Positions 1 through 12,379 of a DNA stretch of 42,595 nucleotides are shown one piece after another. The notes below the pieces were generated by a model that worked only from the letters and a program-made list of their open reading frames with translations, made no database searches and had not been told where the DNA came from. Location of the stretch: assembly GCA_013365325.1 (NCBI GenBank), contig JABVXV010000441.1, positions 1 through 42,595 on the forward strand. The letters are read 5' to 3'. Position 1 is the stretch's first letter. Every line of letters begins with the position of its first letter. The translations under genes and the position numbers were made by a program. Source of the stretch: Dipetalonema caudispina. Lineage: Eukaryota; Nematoda; Chromadorea; Rhabditida; Onchocercidae.

Positions 1-50
1 CCCCTCTCTACCGCTCTTCAATATTGTTAAAAGGTAGGGAAAAGAAATGT

Positions 51-113
51 ACACATACACAAACATACACACAAATACACATACACACACATACACACAC
101 ACACACATACACA
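51..113. repeat. CA-rich microsatellite
   Basis: Imperfect (CA)n with ACATAC interruptions at the left end of the window. Confidence 0.9.
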
Positions 114-1060
114 TGAGCGAAATATTGAAAGGCATAAATATTTCAATTCCTCTATAAAGTTTTATAATTGAAAACTGAAAACTTTCGTGAGATTATCAAC
201 AAATCGTTGAAAATTCCAAAAAAGATCTCATCAAAAAAAAAAAGAAAAAAATCCGTTTTTACCCGTCTTTTTTTTTTTTTTTTAGACTCAATTTCTATTT
301 AAAACAAGGATTAAAACGAAATTTTTTTTTCTCTTTCATCAGAAATTTGAGATAAACTATTTTAGTATTAGTAATTTTGAAGAATTTTTTTTTAAATACA
401 TTATTGATTTATTCTTAATCTATTACTAAATAATCAACACTATAATAAACCAATGAAAATATTAAATGAAGATAGTCTAAATAGCTAATCTATCAGGAAA
501 GAATGACCTAATAATATCTTCCGTATTATTTTGATCTGAATGACATATCTGATGAGCAATTCTTCCTGATATATTAGCTATTACTTTCTTTTTTTTTTCC
601 CCTCCTATTAAAACTATTAAAAGTTAACTGATAAAACCCTAATCAACCATACATTAATTAGGGAAAGAAAAAATCCGAACAAGAAAAAAAAAAAAAAAAA
701 AATTGGAAGATTTGTTGAACATTTTTAAAATCTACAATTCCAAAAATATCTCTACGATGTTAGTCATATACGTAAGATATCTAATTAATTCGAAACATCT
801 TCCTGAATATACATTTCGAAATTTCTCCAAATGACTGAAATTTTTGTGATAATGAAAACGGAAGGAAATGCTACCACACTTTTGTTACGTCAATGATAGA
901 AGATCGCAATACGAAAATCATTCAACAGATCCCATTCACGACAGTTCGAAGCACTTGTGAAACTGAGCAGAAAGCTTATGAATCAACAGAGAGAGCAATG
1001 ATGCATTATAGATATATTTATTAATACTCAGATACACTTCTATATGTATACAAACATAAA

Positions 1061-1393
1061 TGAATGAATGAATGAATGAATAGATGGATGAGCGAATGAA
1101 CGAATAAATGAATGAATGGATGAATGAATGAATGAATGAGTGAATGAATGAATGAATGAATGAATGAATGAATGAATGAATGAATGGATGAATGAATGAA
1201 TGGATGAGCGAATGAACGAATAAATGAATGAATGAATGAATGAATGAATGAATGAATGGATGAATGAATGAATGAATGGATGAATGAATGAATGAATGGA
1301 TGAATGAATAAATGGTTGAATGAATGAATGAATGGATGAATGGATGAATGAATGAATGAATGAATGAATGAATGAATGGATGAATGAATGAAT
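1061..1393. repeat. TGAA tetranucleotide array with higher-order repeat
   Basis: About 330 bp of TGAA/TGGA units. A variant block beginning GGATGAGCGAATGAACGAA occurs at 1086 and again at 1202, so the array includes a 116-bp (29-unit) duplication. The long open frame read here on the minus strand (His-Ser-Phe-Ile repeats) is a product of the repeat, not a gene. Confidence 0.95.
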
Positions 1394-4383
1394 AGAGGGA
1401 TAACGAATGGGATGAAATCAATGCGGGGAAAGAGAATGAATGAATCGTTTTGTCATATCTTGAAATAGAAGGAAAGGAGTAATTATTAGAGAGGAATGGT
1501 TGGTGAAATGTGAGGTTCTGTTTGAACAGTATTATTGGATGGATGAGAGACAAATGATAAGCAATTATAATAAACAAAGGATGAAATGATAGGAAGGATA
1601 CCAAGTTGAAATATAAGATAACAGAATTCTCGGAATTAAATATAAGAGAGAGAGAGAGAGTTTTTGGAATTCGACAGATAGTAAATGAGAAATAAAGTAG
1701 AGATGAATCATGTTTAATTTTGTTGTTGTTATGAGAAAAGTTGTTGGAAATTTGTGAATTTTTGTTTTAAATTTCATAAACATACTTTATTCATATGATT
1801 ATTTCGAACGAATGCTTGATGAATTTTGTTAAATTTTCAAAGGTTTTGATGTTTCTTTAAATAAATGTTAGAGTTTCTATTTATTCTAATTGTGGGATAA
1901 AGTTGGAATCTTTTCGATATAGTTTGAATATCTGAAGGGTATTATCTTGAGAAGTTCATCATATTCGGTGTTTTCATATTTCTATGCTTTCAGATGATTC
2001 ATTGTCATCTCCAATCGCATATTCAAACTTTTTCGTTTAAATGATAATTACTGATTATAACCAAACACATAAACAATCGTTTAAATCAGGTTAGGACAGG
2101 AAGTTTAGGAAGGGAACATGAAGAATTCCTGTTTAGAGGAGCAGTAGATCAGGAAAAGAAGTACCATTGTACTGTCATAAATGTCCGTGTTTTTATTTCA
2201 AATCCATTGATTACATATGGATTAGATGATACTGTTTAAGTTCAACCAGTCATGTTTAGTTAGAGTAACCATATAAATTTACGTAAATATTAAATCTGAG
2301 TTTACTCAAATACTAAGGTTAAATAGATAGCTTTCATGTAGCAAACGTAAATCTATTAGGCAACTGTTATTGAACAAACGTCAGTCTCTCAAAATTCCGT
2401 TAATTTAACCTTTTGGAAAAATGTTTATATTCAGTACTCCTGAATTATTTTTTAGTGCTAACGCTGTTTTCAGAATTTAATATTTACATTTATTTTGGGT
2501 GTACTTAGAAATCTAATTGGGTAGTTTCCATTTACGGTACTTTGGATGAAGAGAGTAATTCATAAAATCCAGAATAAATAAATAAACAAATGATGAAAGC
2601 GATGATAGTTGGTTGTGGTAAAAGTAACGCCCTATATCACATGCCTTCACTAAACAATTTTCACAGACATACTTCCATATTTTGTGAAATTTTCTCCTGT
2701 TGAATTCCTAAATTTCATTTTATTTTTCTGAACCGTATCTGTAATCTGTCAATCAGTTAATAACAGGTTTTACATGTAATATTTCTGCATATACATTTAT
2801 TTGGATAATAACTCAATTATGATTGGAAGCTATAGAAGATATAAAGTTAAATTTTAATTTCTAATTTTGCAAAATATATTGATTGTTATCGTAGTAAACT
2901 AGTTTTGATTATATTTTAATAGCTTTTTATTGTACAATACTTTCGTGGTAAAGAAATGGAAAAAAAAAAAAAAAAAAAAAAAAAAGAAAAGTGCAACGGG
3001 AATTTTATCCAGAACATTTAAGGTCTCCCAAATCGTTTTCCACCAAGTAACATCGCAATTAGCAGATGGATTAAATTGTCAGTCTAATTCTCAGAACTGT
3101 ACGATTAGTCAAAACGTAATACATTGCATGTGTGAGCAATTCAGAAAATTGAAAAAAATAGAGGAAATAATAGCTTCATAACAATTCATCGAGTCTTAAT
3201 AGGTTGAAACTTTAACTAACTGTCATCAAATTACAATTGACGAAAATGTAATTCATTAGCTTTAAACAAATGATAGCAAAAGAAAATCCAAATGATTTCA
3301 ATATTTCAATTTTCCAGATATTATCACAATCATTAATAATATGATTTCTCAGAATACAATATAAATCAAATGAAATTCCTAATTTTATTTGGCTTTACTG
3401 GATTGTAAATTGCTCTATCAACTTCATCTTAATCTGTATAATTTCATCAAATAGATTTTGAAGAAATAAACAATCTTATGCAAATGGAATAATGTTGAAT
3501 TTATTTGTACACCTAACGCACCCTTATCATCCCATTCTGTATATTTGCCAAAGATAGAAACTGGTTCATAACATTACCGGCTAGCATTAGTCGATGGTCA
3601 TTTGGTCAACAAATCAATGATTCCTCTACTTCACAATTTCACTATGCCTTAGCCTAGTCCTCTCTTCTCTTTTCACGATAATTCATACCCTACAAATCGA
3701 ACGACAAACAACTGACCAAATTCCACATCCTCTCAAATCTATAAATTGACGAAGAGCTAAAAATGATAGTTGCAAATTTTGAATGAAGAGAATAATAATT
3801 CGTATTTGAAATGCTACAAATTATCGATAGTATCGCGGAAATTTGCTTTCATTCTGATTAATTAACATTAAGTGAAACTGTTTGTTGTAAATATCCTTCG
3901 TTCATTTCGAAACATCGAATTCTCGACGATTTAATTCCTTTTCCCATTGCAAAAGCTTATTTGAATATGAGGCAAAGTTTTGTTTTTTACCAATTTGACA
4001 GGAAGTGATGAAGTACAACTTCCTCAAGTTTAGCTTTATTTTCATCAAGCTATTGGCATTCACAATAAAAAAAAAAAAAAAAAAAAGAAAAAAGATAGCA
4101 GATAAATTTCGCTTTAAAACATTTAAACTTAGTCAATTGAATTTTAAAGTCAGAGGTAACAATTCGAAATCCATTCAATGAAAAATCTGATGCCACCCAT
4201 CCTTCCTTACTTCATCAAATTTAGTTTACATCCTTCTGGTCAAAATAGAACCAATTACTGTAATAACGCTCAATTTCGTCCCCATTAGAATTATTATCAT
4301 TTTACTTGCAACTTCTATTAGTTTTTTTTTTTCTCTTCCATGACTAAATACTGTATTATTTAAAAATTTATTATAGAAAAATG

Positions 4384-5154
4384 AAAAAAAAAAAAAAAAA
4401 AAAAAAAAAACATGAAATTAATCAACAATGACAACAAAAAATATATGGCAACTTGGCAAGAAAATATATTTCAATATTCGGACATGACTTGAAAATATAC
4501 CCTACAAGAAAAGAGAAAATATTCCTTTTCTCTTCAATTCATCCGGTTATCCGATCATTCGGTCATCCGGTCCATCTGTACACTGGACAAAGTAATAATA
4601 CATTTAGTTTCATACAAAGAGGCTTATGCTGTTAGTATTTTGATTCAAAATATTATTAATGATTTGTTGTTAAAATATTTGATCTATTTCGTAAAAAAAA
4701 AAAAAAAAAGGAAAAGATACGATTAAAAAAATTTTACAACTCTTCTTTCAATTCATAAATTAATACATAGGAATGTAAGAAACTAAAAACAAAATTTTTT
4801 CTTTTTTTTTTTTTTTTTTTTTCCTAGGAAATTTGGGATAATGGGAGAAAAAAAAAAAAAAAAAAAATTGATATGGGATAAATCACAGCAGCCTTACTGT
4901 TATGATTATTGCCAGTGATACAAATGAAATATTAATAGTAAAAAGACAAAAAAAAAAGAGGAAAAAAAAAAAAAAAAAAAAAAAAACATTGCAATTATAA
5001 AATTAACAGCAGGAAAAGACATTTGTAAACAGAGGCCTCTAACGAATTTTTAGGCACTACGTCATTCAAAGACATATATACCATTATGTACACAAGAAGC
5101 CAAAAAAAGACAAAAATAAAAAAAAATAAAAAAAAAGGGGGAGGGGGGGGGGGG
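4384..5154. repeat. Cluster of poly-A/poly-T runs ending in a G-run
   Basis: A runs at 4384-4410, 4694-4709, 4848-4867 and 4962-4986 and a T run at 4802-4822, followed by GGGGGA and twelve Gs at 5137-5154. The T21 and A20 runs face each other across 25 nt and could pair as a hairpin. The G-run could form a G-quadruplex. It lies just beyond the 3' end of lin-1, and no gene is seen in it. Confidence 0.85.
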
Positions 5155-5296
5155 AAAAAAGAAAAAAGCACATACAAAGAGCACACCGTGTGTAACCTTT
5201 TGATCTCGCGTTAAATTATGCTATTTTTGTGATTATTATTGATAAGCATAAAATTTTTGGGAAGGATAAATAACTTCATCTAATTTGATCATTTTC

Positions 5297-5331
5297 AATC
5301 AAATTTTAATTACCAGAATTAAAATTTGATT
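5297..5331. repeat. Perfect inverted repeat, 15-bp arms, 5-nt loop
   Basis: AATCAAATTTTAATT (5297-5311), ACCAG, then the exact reverse complement (5317-5331), about 370 bp beyond the lin-1 poly(A) signal. No Rho-type or U-run context applies in a eukaryote; its role is unknown. Confidence 0.85.
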
Positions 5332-5697
5332 AAAAATATTGGAATTACACGCCAGTAAAATAGCATTTAATCAAAATTCCTACCAATGCGACATGAGATT
5401 AGCTCAGGCATCTGTGGAAGGAGGAGTAAAATGAATCGGCCAAAATGACATTTGAGCAAAATACAATTACCAAAACTGTCAAATAAAACAGATGGCAAAA
5501 GATACAATTACATTAAATATATTAATTGATAATACATTCTTTTAAAAAATGACATCTTTCATAAAAACTTTTAAATATGAAACAAATTTCATCAAATTTG
5601 TATTCTGAAATTGAACAGAGTGACCAAAATGTTTATAACATAACCGTTTTAACGCATAAATTATACGATATTTTGTGCGTATAAAAATTTAGGGAAT

Positions 5698-5703
5698 TTT
5701 ATT
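5698..5703 (-). terminator. Poly(A) signal of lin-1 (AATAAA)
   Basis: AATAAA on the minus strand about 126 nt after the lin-1 stop codon. It is one half of a perfect 18-bp palindrome (5698-5715) that carries AATAAA on both strands. Confidence 0.5.
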
Positions 5704-5715
5704 GTGCACAATAAA
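5698..5715. repeat. 18-bp perfect palindrome with AATAAA on both strands
   Basis: TTTATTGTGCACAATAAA is its own reverse complement. It places a canonical poly(A) hexamer on each strand downstream of lin-1. Confidence 0.9.
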
Positions 5716-5828
5716 TTTTGGGTATGATAACAGCTGTAGAACAGTGGCACCTGAGCAAATAAACAAGTAAACAAACAAATAAACCAACGAAATATTGCAG
5801 TTGAACTCAACTTTAAATCAAAGAAATA

Positions 5829-8800
5829 TTAGAAATCTTTCGGAAATGGTACAACTGGTGTTTTTAAACTTTCCGGACTGCGGCTTACAAAATTGCTACG
5901 ACCATAGGTTGGACAACCGTTACCATTCAGGTTCATAGCAGCACCAAGAAAAGGCATCAATGGTGACATCATTGCTGCAGTAGCCATTGCTGCCATATGA
6001 GATGGATTCGGTGGAAACTGGAAGATTGGTTGTTGAAGGCTAGCGGTAGTTGGAGTCAACTTGGAGGCAGCCATAGGTGACCCTAAAGCTCCAAGCATTG
6101 GGCTTACTGCTGCTGTCGTAAGCAACGACGTGAACGGACTTGTTGGACATAAACCAGCAGAAAGTGAAGCAGCTGCATAAAGTTGACTGAACTGAGTAAC
6201 CAGAGGTGACGTGTTCGTATATGCATTACCTGTATTGTTGTGGAGGAAAAAAGGTGAGGGTACCAGTAAATTGTTGGATGATGATGACAACTCAGAGCCG
6301 TTGGAAAATGCTGCTGTAGCAGAAAGATTAAGCGGACGTGGTTTAACCCGTTTCAAGGAAGGTATTTGGGTACCATGCGCTCCACTCCGACCGTCTGTAA
6401 TTGTTGCTGAGGGATTTGATGGATATGATAATGACTTCGACAGGGGCATGTTGGAGGATGAGACCGTCGAGGATGGGGATGATGCCACGGTGGTGGTTGT
6501 TTCGGGAGCGCTACAACTGAACATCGGAGTTTTTCTCTTTCTGCATATTACTCCAACATCAGCGTTTGCATTGATCGAATTCTGGAAACCACTCGGTGGA
6601 GAACAACTTACCGATACACCGTTATACGAACACTGTCCACTGGTGGAAGGTATCGCGGAGAAATCAGGTGGTGCTGCTGCTGCTGTTGTTGTTGTTGTTG
6701 TGGTATTTATTGCTGTCCTCACCCCCGGAGTATCTCCACCCATTGAAGTAAGCACACTGTCTGTTGCTGCTTCTAATCCCCCATTATTTTCTACATTCTT
6801 TGTGCTGAAATGAGGGAAACTTCCAAAGTATTTTGTATATTTCACTTGCCTATGCCTAATTAATACTTTTTACTTTTGCATTGAACTATAACCCGGAAAT
6901 CATCAACGATCTCCATCCTCCCGAGACATATCCGAAAAGTAGACATGCAAAATAAGATACCTCGCGGAGGGCGATGCACTCATATTGGAAATACAGATAG
7001 CTTGCATAGCTTGCGCATCGATAACACCTGAACCAGGAACCACTGAAGATGGAACAGCTGGTGAGCTACTACTCCGCATTAAGCCATGACAATCCGCTGA
7101 AATCCGACGTAAAAATTTACCATCTTATAGAATCTCAAAAAAGAGTCAAATAATTTATCAATTTTCTTATACTATTCACAGAATATTGCACAATAAGATG
7201 TAAAAGAAAAATCAAACCAGTAGCAGTGCAGTCCGTTGATATACCATCGACATCTCGTGCGATAGCACATTGCAACGCATCAGGTGTACATCCTTCCGGA
7301 AATGTCACAAATCGATATACAAATTTTTGTCCAATTACCTGCAACAGATTATTGATAGCAGGAGATTTTAGAAAAATTGAAAAGGCCAATTATCATAGAA
7401 TTGTATCCGTAGGAAACAATATTGCAATGATCATTTTCGATTCTTTTCCTTTATTCTATGAAACACGATGAAAATGGAAAATTATTTGAAAAACTTTGAT
7501 CATTTCGATATCTTTGCAGAATGGAACAGACTACTCAATTATTTGCAGTGAGTATTGCCAATCAATCGCGTGACCTACAACCTTCTTTCATTTCTCAGTA
7601 CATTTCACTTGTCTCTATATTTAAGATTGGAGATAATATAGAAGAATGATTCTGATGATGATCAGTAGCTTAATTGATAGATTAGACAATTAGATTCTTT
7701 ACCTTCTTGATGATATTTTTGTCATAATAGTATCGCAATGCACGTGATAATTTATCATAATTCATATGTGGTTTACTTTTACGTTGTCCCCATAATCGTG
7801 CAACCGCTTCTGCATCCAGTAACTGCAAATCAGGATATCAAAAAAGTAGCAACATCTGTCTCAAATGAGCTTCTTCAGTGCCTATTAATCATATCTTCCC
7901 CTCTTCTTCTTTTCTTGTGAAGTACCCCGAACCAACGGAAATATTTACTATTTATAGCTCGAATGGATGACCTTGTGCTTATTACACTGTACCGCTACAA
8001 CAATACTACTTCGACACTACGGTAAGGATATAACTGTGTTCATTAATCTACTTAAATATGCAGGCTATTCTTTCAATTTGAGCTTTATATATTTTATGCA
8101 GATCGTTTCATTTCTTAAAATTGATCATTAACGGGTTTACAGTAATATCGGGTCATTTTATAAACAATTTTCAACGACTTCCGAATATCACATCATTTAA
8201 TTTTATTTTTCTACAAAGGTTGAGATGTTCTAAAATTCAGCTAGCATATAACCCAAAGCTTTTTGTTTGTTATAACATAACCCCAAAAACTAAATCTTTC
8301 GTGATAATGTAAGTACGCATTAGTAAGTTGCTGGATTACAGAACAGAATTTAAATCTAATTTTTATCATGAATATGTTTGCCAGTACACAGTATCCAATA
8401 AGTTTGACTTATACAGATTCCGCTTTTTGATTAAACAACTTTTTTGTTGAATGCTTAACTTATCACCGCAGACATAAAAAAAAAAAAAAAAAAAGAGTCC
8501 CAAGTTATCTCTTATCGACACTGTTAAACACTGTCTAATAATTTGAAATACGTTAAATGTGAAAAAAAAAAAAATTTTTCTTTGAAGTAAAAGGCACCTT
8601 AAATTCGCCTTGTTGATTTGTCCATTGGATTAGATCAGTATGTTCACCCTTAAGCAACAACTCCAGAAGGAATTGCCATAAGGTAATATTGGAATCAGTA
8701 GTAGCGAGTACAGATTGTGGATTATTGGATGATTGCAGTATATTACTTTTGATATCTTTCGGAGTGGACCTTTCACTATCACAGCTTTCATGAGTAAGAC

Positions 8801-8997
8801 TAGCTGCTGTAACAGTAACTGATTGCTCAGCAACCGGAAATGTTATCACTGGTGGTTTTCCATCTATTAGTATATTTTGGTCCAAATTTATTGCTTGTGA
8901 AGTGGTTGACGGACTTCGGATAGAGCTGCTACGGCTACTGCTACTGTTACTACTGGCCACCCCACTGGAAAACGTGAGGTTACCAGGGCCAGCTTGG
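5829..8997 (-). CDS. lin-1: ELK/TCF-type Ets transcription factor, LIN-1 homologue (exons 2-6)
   Basis: Sequence-specific nuclear DNA-binding protein; in C. elegans LIN-1 is the Ets repressor at the end of the Ras-MAPK vulval pathway (family knowledge). Exons on the minus strand: 8997-8598, 7822-7703, 7338-7218, 7096-6961, 6849-5829 (stop). All junctions are GT-AG and phases agree. The Ets domain spans the first three: it starts [11 protein letters not shown], then [12 protein letters not shown], the recognition helix [16 protein letters not shown], and ends [14 protein letters not shown], which matches ELK/SAP-1 more than other Ets groups. The last exon encodes a Ser/Thr/Ala-rich tail with many SP/TP sites, a basic D-box ([10 protein letters not shown], 6324-6353) and an FQFP motif (6012-6023); ELK-1 has the same two ERK docking elements in the same order. 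Thr/Ala tracts come from a GTT/GCT repeat near 6670-6700. There is no in-frame ATG in the 8598-8997 exon (a stop lies upstream near 9090), so at least one 5' exon is missing; see 12909-13030. Acceptor at 8997 (TTACAG) or 8964 (TTTTCCAG) are both possible and in the same phase. Confidence 0.93.
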
Positions 8998-10345
8998 CTG
9001 TAAGACGGTAATGCAGTTGAATGTAGCAGGATTGTTGCTGCACTGAGCGATTTATCACCGCTCTTCGTTTCTCTTACGCATTCAATTTACTACAGAAACA
9101 CGACAACGTCCTCGATATTACACACCAAATGCCAAAAACTGAACCCTTGCACTGAAATTTGAAAATATTTTTACTAATAAAAACGTTCCTACTATTCATT
9201 AGCATATACGATACAATGAATCCAACAAAATTGCAGTATTACAATTATATTTGTATACTAGAAATCATCGATATTATATTGTAATAATGAAAGCAATTAA
9301 AGTGACGGATTAGCAAAATGTTCCTATTCCTTTTTAGGACTTGAAGCCAATCTTCATGATCGAATATTTAATTTTATTGCCATTCGAACAAGAAGGTCTA
9401 GGTCTCTTTGATACATTTGCAATCATCAAATATACTTTGAAATATAAGGAAACCCAAAATCACCAATCAAATTTCAAACCTAATCTCAAAAATTTTAAGG
9501 AAGAATTCCCATAATACAACATGCTATATCTTACTACAGGACATTTGCTTAATACGATTGCTAAAAATGCCATTCTCCAATAACACAAGATAACAGTTAT
9601 AAACCTCCTAAATTGATCAATCACATTTTAAGATTTACTATCAGTAAGTGAATTAGCAAGAATAATTCCATTTCTTCTTTTCACGAAAACTAATTTCTCA
9701 AAATTCCGAACTTTGTAAGATTCATTCATAACACATATTTATCGGAAATTCCGAAGTCTCAAGTCAACAGATTGTTAAACATCTAACAGTAACAGTAACA
9801 AATTTAGTTATCTAATAATAATAATAATAAGTTTTGAAAGTTTGGATCGTCTTCTATTAACTGCTAACATTTAACCTAACATTGAATCATAGTTAGGATT
9901 GATTAATCAAATTAATTAGTTAACAAACATTTAAGAAGTAAAGTATCGGAATCTATCATAATAAGTTAAATTTTGAAAAAAAAAAAAAAAAAAAAGGAAA
10001 AAGTCTAATGTAAACAACTGAAGTCAACATAAGAAATGGCATACGATGATGATGTTGAGGTAGGAGAAAAAAAGGGAACGGAAGATGAAGGATGAAAAGG
10101 TTATGATAAAAATGCCTTCACTCTCATTTATGAACTATTACAAAATAAAAACGTCACAATTATCATCATCAAATGTTTCATAATATTTAAAATAAATGAA
10201 CAAGAAGAAATGAAAAATTTTTGATAAACATTAAAAATATCACTAATAATTAATTGGAAGAATGCTTATTATATTAAGTTTATCAATTAATAAGAGAAGA
10301 AGAACACAATACAATATCAATGAAAGGTTATCACCGTTATCATGC

Positions 10346-10410
10346 ATACACACACACACACACAAACACACACACATTATACACACATATATATATATAT
10401 ATATATACAT
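10346..10410. repeat. CA then TA microsatellite
   Basis: (CA)n runs into (TA)n. Confidence 0.9.
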
Positions 10411-11076
10411 ATTCAAAATTAGATGGAATGATTCATGCAGTAAAAATTATTTTATTTACAAAAGGTATCAATGAATGTTAGCAAGAATAGCTGTAAACTA
10501 TAAAGATGACTCCTTTAGAAGTTATTTTCTATTTCATTTCAAATAAAAAGAAAAAGCAAAAAAAAAAAACAAAAGAAATTCAAAGTTTGAAAATTTAAGA
10601 TGATGCCAAAATTGATGATATCGTTACAATCACAGGTATATAAGAGTGATTTGGGTATGATAAATTATCTACCCTAATGAATGTTATATATCGCCTTAGA
10701 ATATCAATAAAGAGAGTATAAGATCTGAATGTGAAAGATGAAAAGGATTAGTAGACTATAATGGGAAAAAGTTGGAATTGTTGCATTCGGTTGGCTAAAT
10801 TTAAATAAATTCATTAAAATTTTCAAATGATAAAATACTAAATGTAATATCTCTGTCTTTCCTTTTTTTTTTTTTTTTTTTTTTTAATTATCTTTAACAT
10901 TTAATTATTATATTTCACCTCACTTTCCCGCTTTTCATTCCTTTTTTTTTTTTTTTCTCATCACCGTAGTATGAATTATTTCATAAAAATTGCAGAAATT
11001 GAAAAAAAAATCGTTATCTAATCCTATCTTTCCGCCTATATTTGTACTTCTTTGATGGATTTAGTTGATAGAAATG

Positions 11077-11078
<2 letters not shown>

Positions 11079-11138
<60 letters not shown>
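11079..11138. repeat. (TA)30 microsatellite
   Basis: Thirty uninterrupted TA units, a likely cruciform-forming and length-polymorphic tract. Confidence 0.95.
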
Positions 11139-11144
<6 letters not shown>

Positions 11145-12173
11145 TTCTCCTCTCCCTAATATACTGGCAAGAAAACAGGAATATATTATTTCTGATAGTT
11201 TTATGATTTAGGTCAAATCTGTCAAATTCTTAATTAGCTCGACAATCGGAATATTTTTCCGGAAGATAAAAGTGAATGGTAGGAGAAATTTCCTCTTATT
11301 CGATTTATTCATTCACTATTACAAGAAATGAAGAGCTCATTAACTTTATTTTGCGAGAAATATTTACTTCCACACATTAAAAAAAAAAAAAAAAGTGACG
11401 CTTTTCGAATCATTGTGAGAGGAACAACTTTCCTGGGAAATAAAATTTTTTTTTTTTTTTTTTTTTCAGAAATCTCCCATGAAGAGGCATAATTTTTTTT
11501 TTTTTTCAAATTTTCACAACGTCAATTACGAAGGAATTAATTAATAATTTTGTAGAAAAAAAAATTAAATTTACCTTGTTAAATAGAAAAGAACTTGTGG
11601 AGATGATATCTTTTCTATGTATACTGCACATAAAATATAGGATGGATGAATCAATACTAATTATTAAGCGGTATCACAAGGCGGATTTTGAATAAGGAAC
11701 AAAGACGAAATTAGATATGATCACTATTGAAAAGTATATCGTAATTTTGGAAATGAGGTACTTTCCGTGGTACCTCAATTTCAAAGTTACCGGGAAATAT
11801 GAACAGTAGCAGTTTTGTAATATCCGGTCGTTGATGACAAAATGAGCTAATATCATTAGCGCACCTAAAGTAATACAAAGCTTTCGATAGAATACTTGCC
11901 GTAATGATGACAACAACAGTATATTTAACAAGGAGTTAGAGGGAGAGGAGGAGAAATGTTTTGCTGAAAATTTGGGTACCACCCGAACTCAACATAATCA
12001 TCAGGATGGGAAAGAGAAATGTGCGCGGCGTGGAAGAGTCGCTGAAACAAAAGCCGGTTTCGACATTCCCTTTTTACCGTTTCTTCAGCTGTCACCATAG
12101 ATGGAAGAGAGGAAACGAATCATTGTAGTGCAAGTTTTCCTCCTATTTTTAAGCAAAATTGGCAGTGACATGA

Positions 12174-12197
12174 CGGAACTTACGTCACGCTGATTGG
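12174..12197 (-). promoter_or_regulatory. Clustered CRE, CCAAT and ETS-like motifs
   Basis: Within 24 bp: CGGAA (ETS core, 12174-12178, plus strand), TTACGTCA (CRE/ATF, 12180-12187) and ATTGG (inverted CCAAT box, 12193-12197). Read on the minus strand this is CCAAT, then TGACGTAA. The motif set is typical of NF-Y/ATF promoters in animals. It could serve a lin-1 promoter on the minus strand or the small ORF starting at 12236 on the plus strand. Motif matches only. Confidence 0.35.
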
Positions 12198-12235
12198 TTT
12201 ATCGTCTCAACTACCATCATTTTGCCTATTACAAA

Positions 12236-12379
12236 ATGCCGAGAAAGGGGAAGGAAATACGAAGAGATGGTGGATACAGTGAAGTATCTTATTACAAGAT
12301 GTTGATTTACACCCCGATTGCTCTATTTCTTTTCGGATTTTCCGGGACTGCCAATTGCTCACAAGCATTTGTGGTATAA
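12236..12379 (+). CDS. Possible small single-pass membrane protein (47 aa)
   Basis: Unrecognised. ATG CCG opens a 47-codon frame on the plus strand: a basic N-terminus (MPRKGKEIRR), then a hydrophobic stretch (LIYTPIALFLFGFSG, about residues 23-37), then a short tail with one Cys. An AATAAA signal lies at 12385-12390, only 5 nt after the stop, and a CRE-like TTACGTCA with an inverted CCAAT box lies 40-55 nt upstream of the ATG. This would make a very compact intronless gene in a lin-1 intron, on the opposite strand. The length is within what chance gives in AT-rich DNA, and AATAAA is common by chance here, so it remains a candidate. The frame is open further upstream without another ATG. Confidence 0.27.
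   Translation: MPRKGKEIRRDGGYSEVSYYKMLIYTPIALFLFGFSGTANCSQAFVV

Larger units (their letters stand above)
1..5697. other. Gene-free AT-rich flank
   Basis: Apart from the repeats listed separately, no exon with protein-like sequence plus usable splice sites was recognised on either strand. It would be the downstream flank of lin-1. Confidence 0.6.

Noticed and set aside
936..1604. 222-codon open frame on the minus strand (Ile-His-Ser-Phe repeats)
   Set aside because: It is a translation of the TGAA satellite in a frame without stops; no protein features outside the repeat.
5137..5154. G-run as a telomere-like or switch element
   Set aside because: It is a simple G5-A-G12 run with no repeat unit such as TTAGGC. 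At most a G-quadruplex candidate, possibly an assembly artefact.
6211..6813. 200-codon plus-strand frame
   Set aside because: It is the antisense shadow of the large lin-1 exon, whose frame, motifs and splice sites are convincing.
11674..11982. 102-codon hydrophobic minus-strand frame
   Set aside because: Composition follows AT-rich DNA (Ile, Leu, Phe, Ser, Tyr); no motif or gene context.
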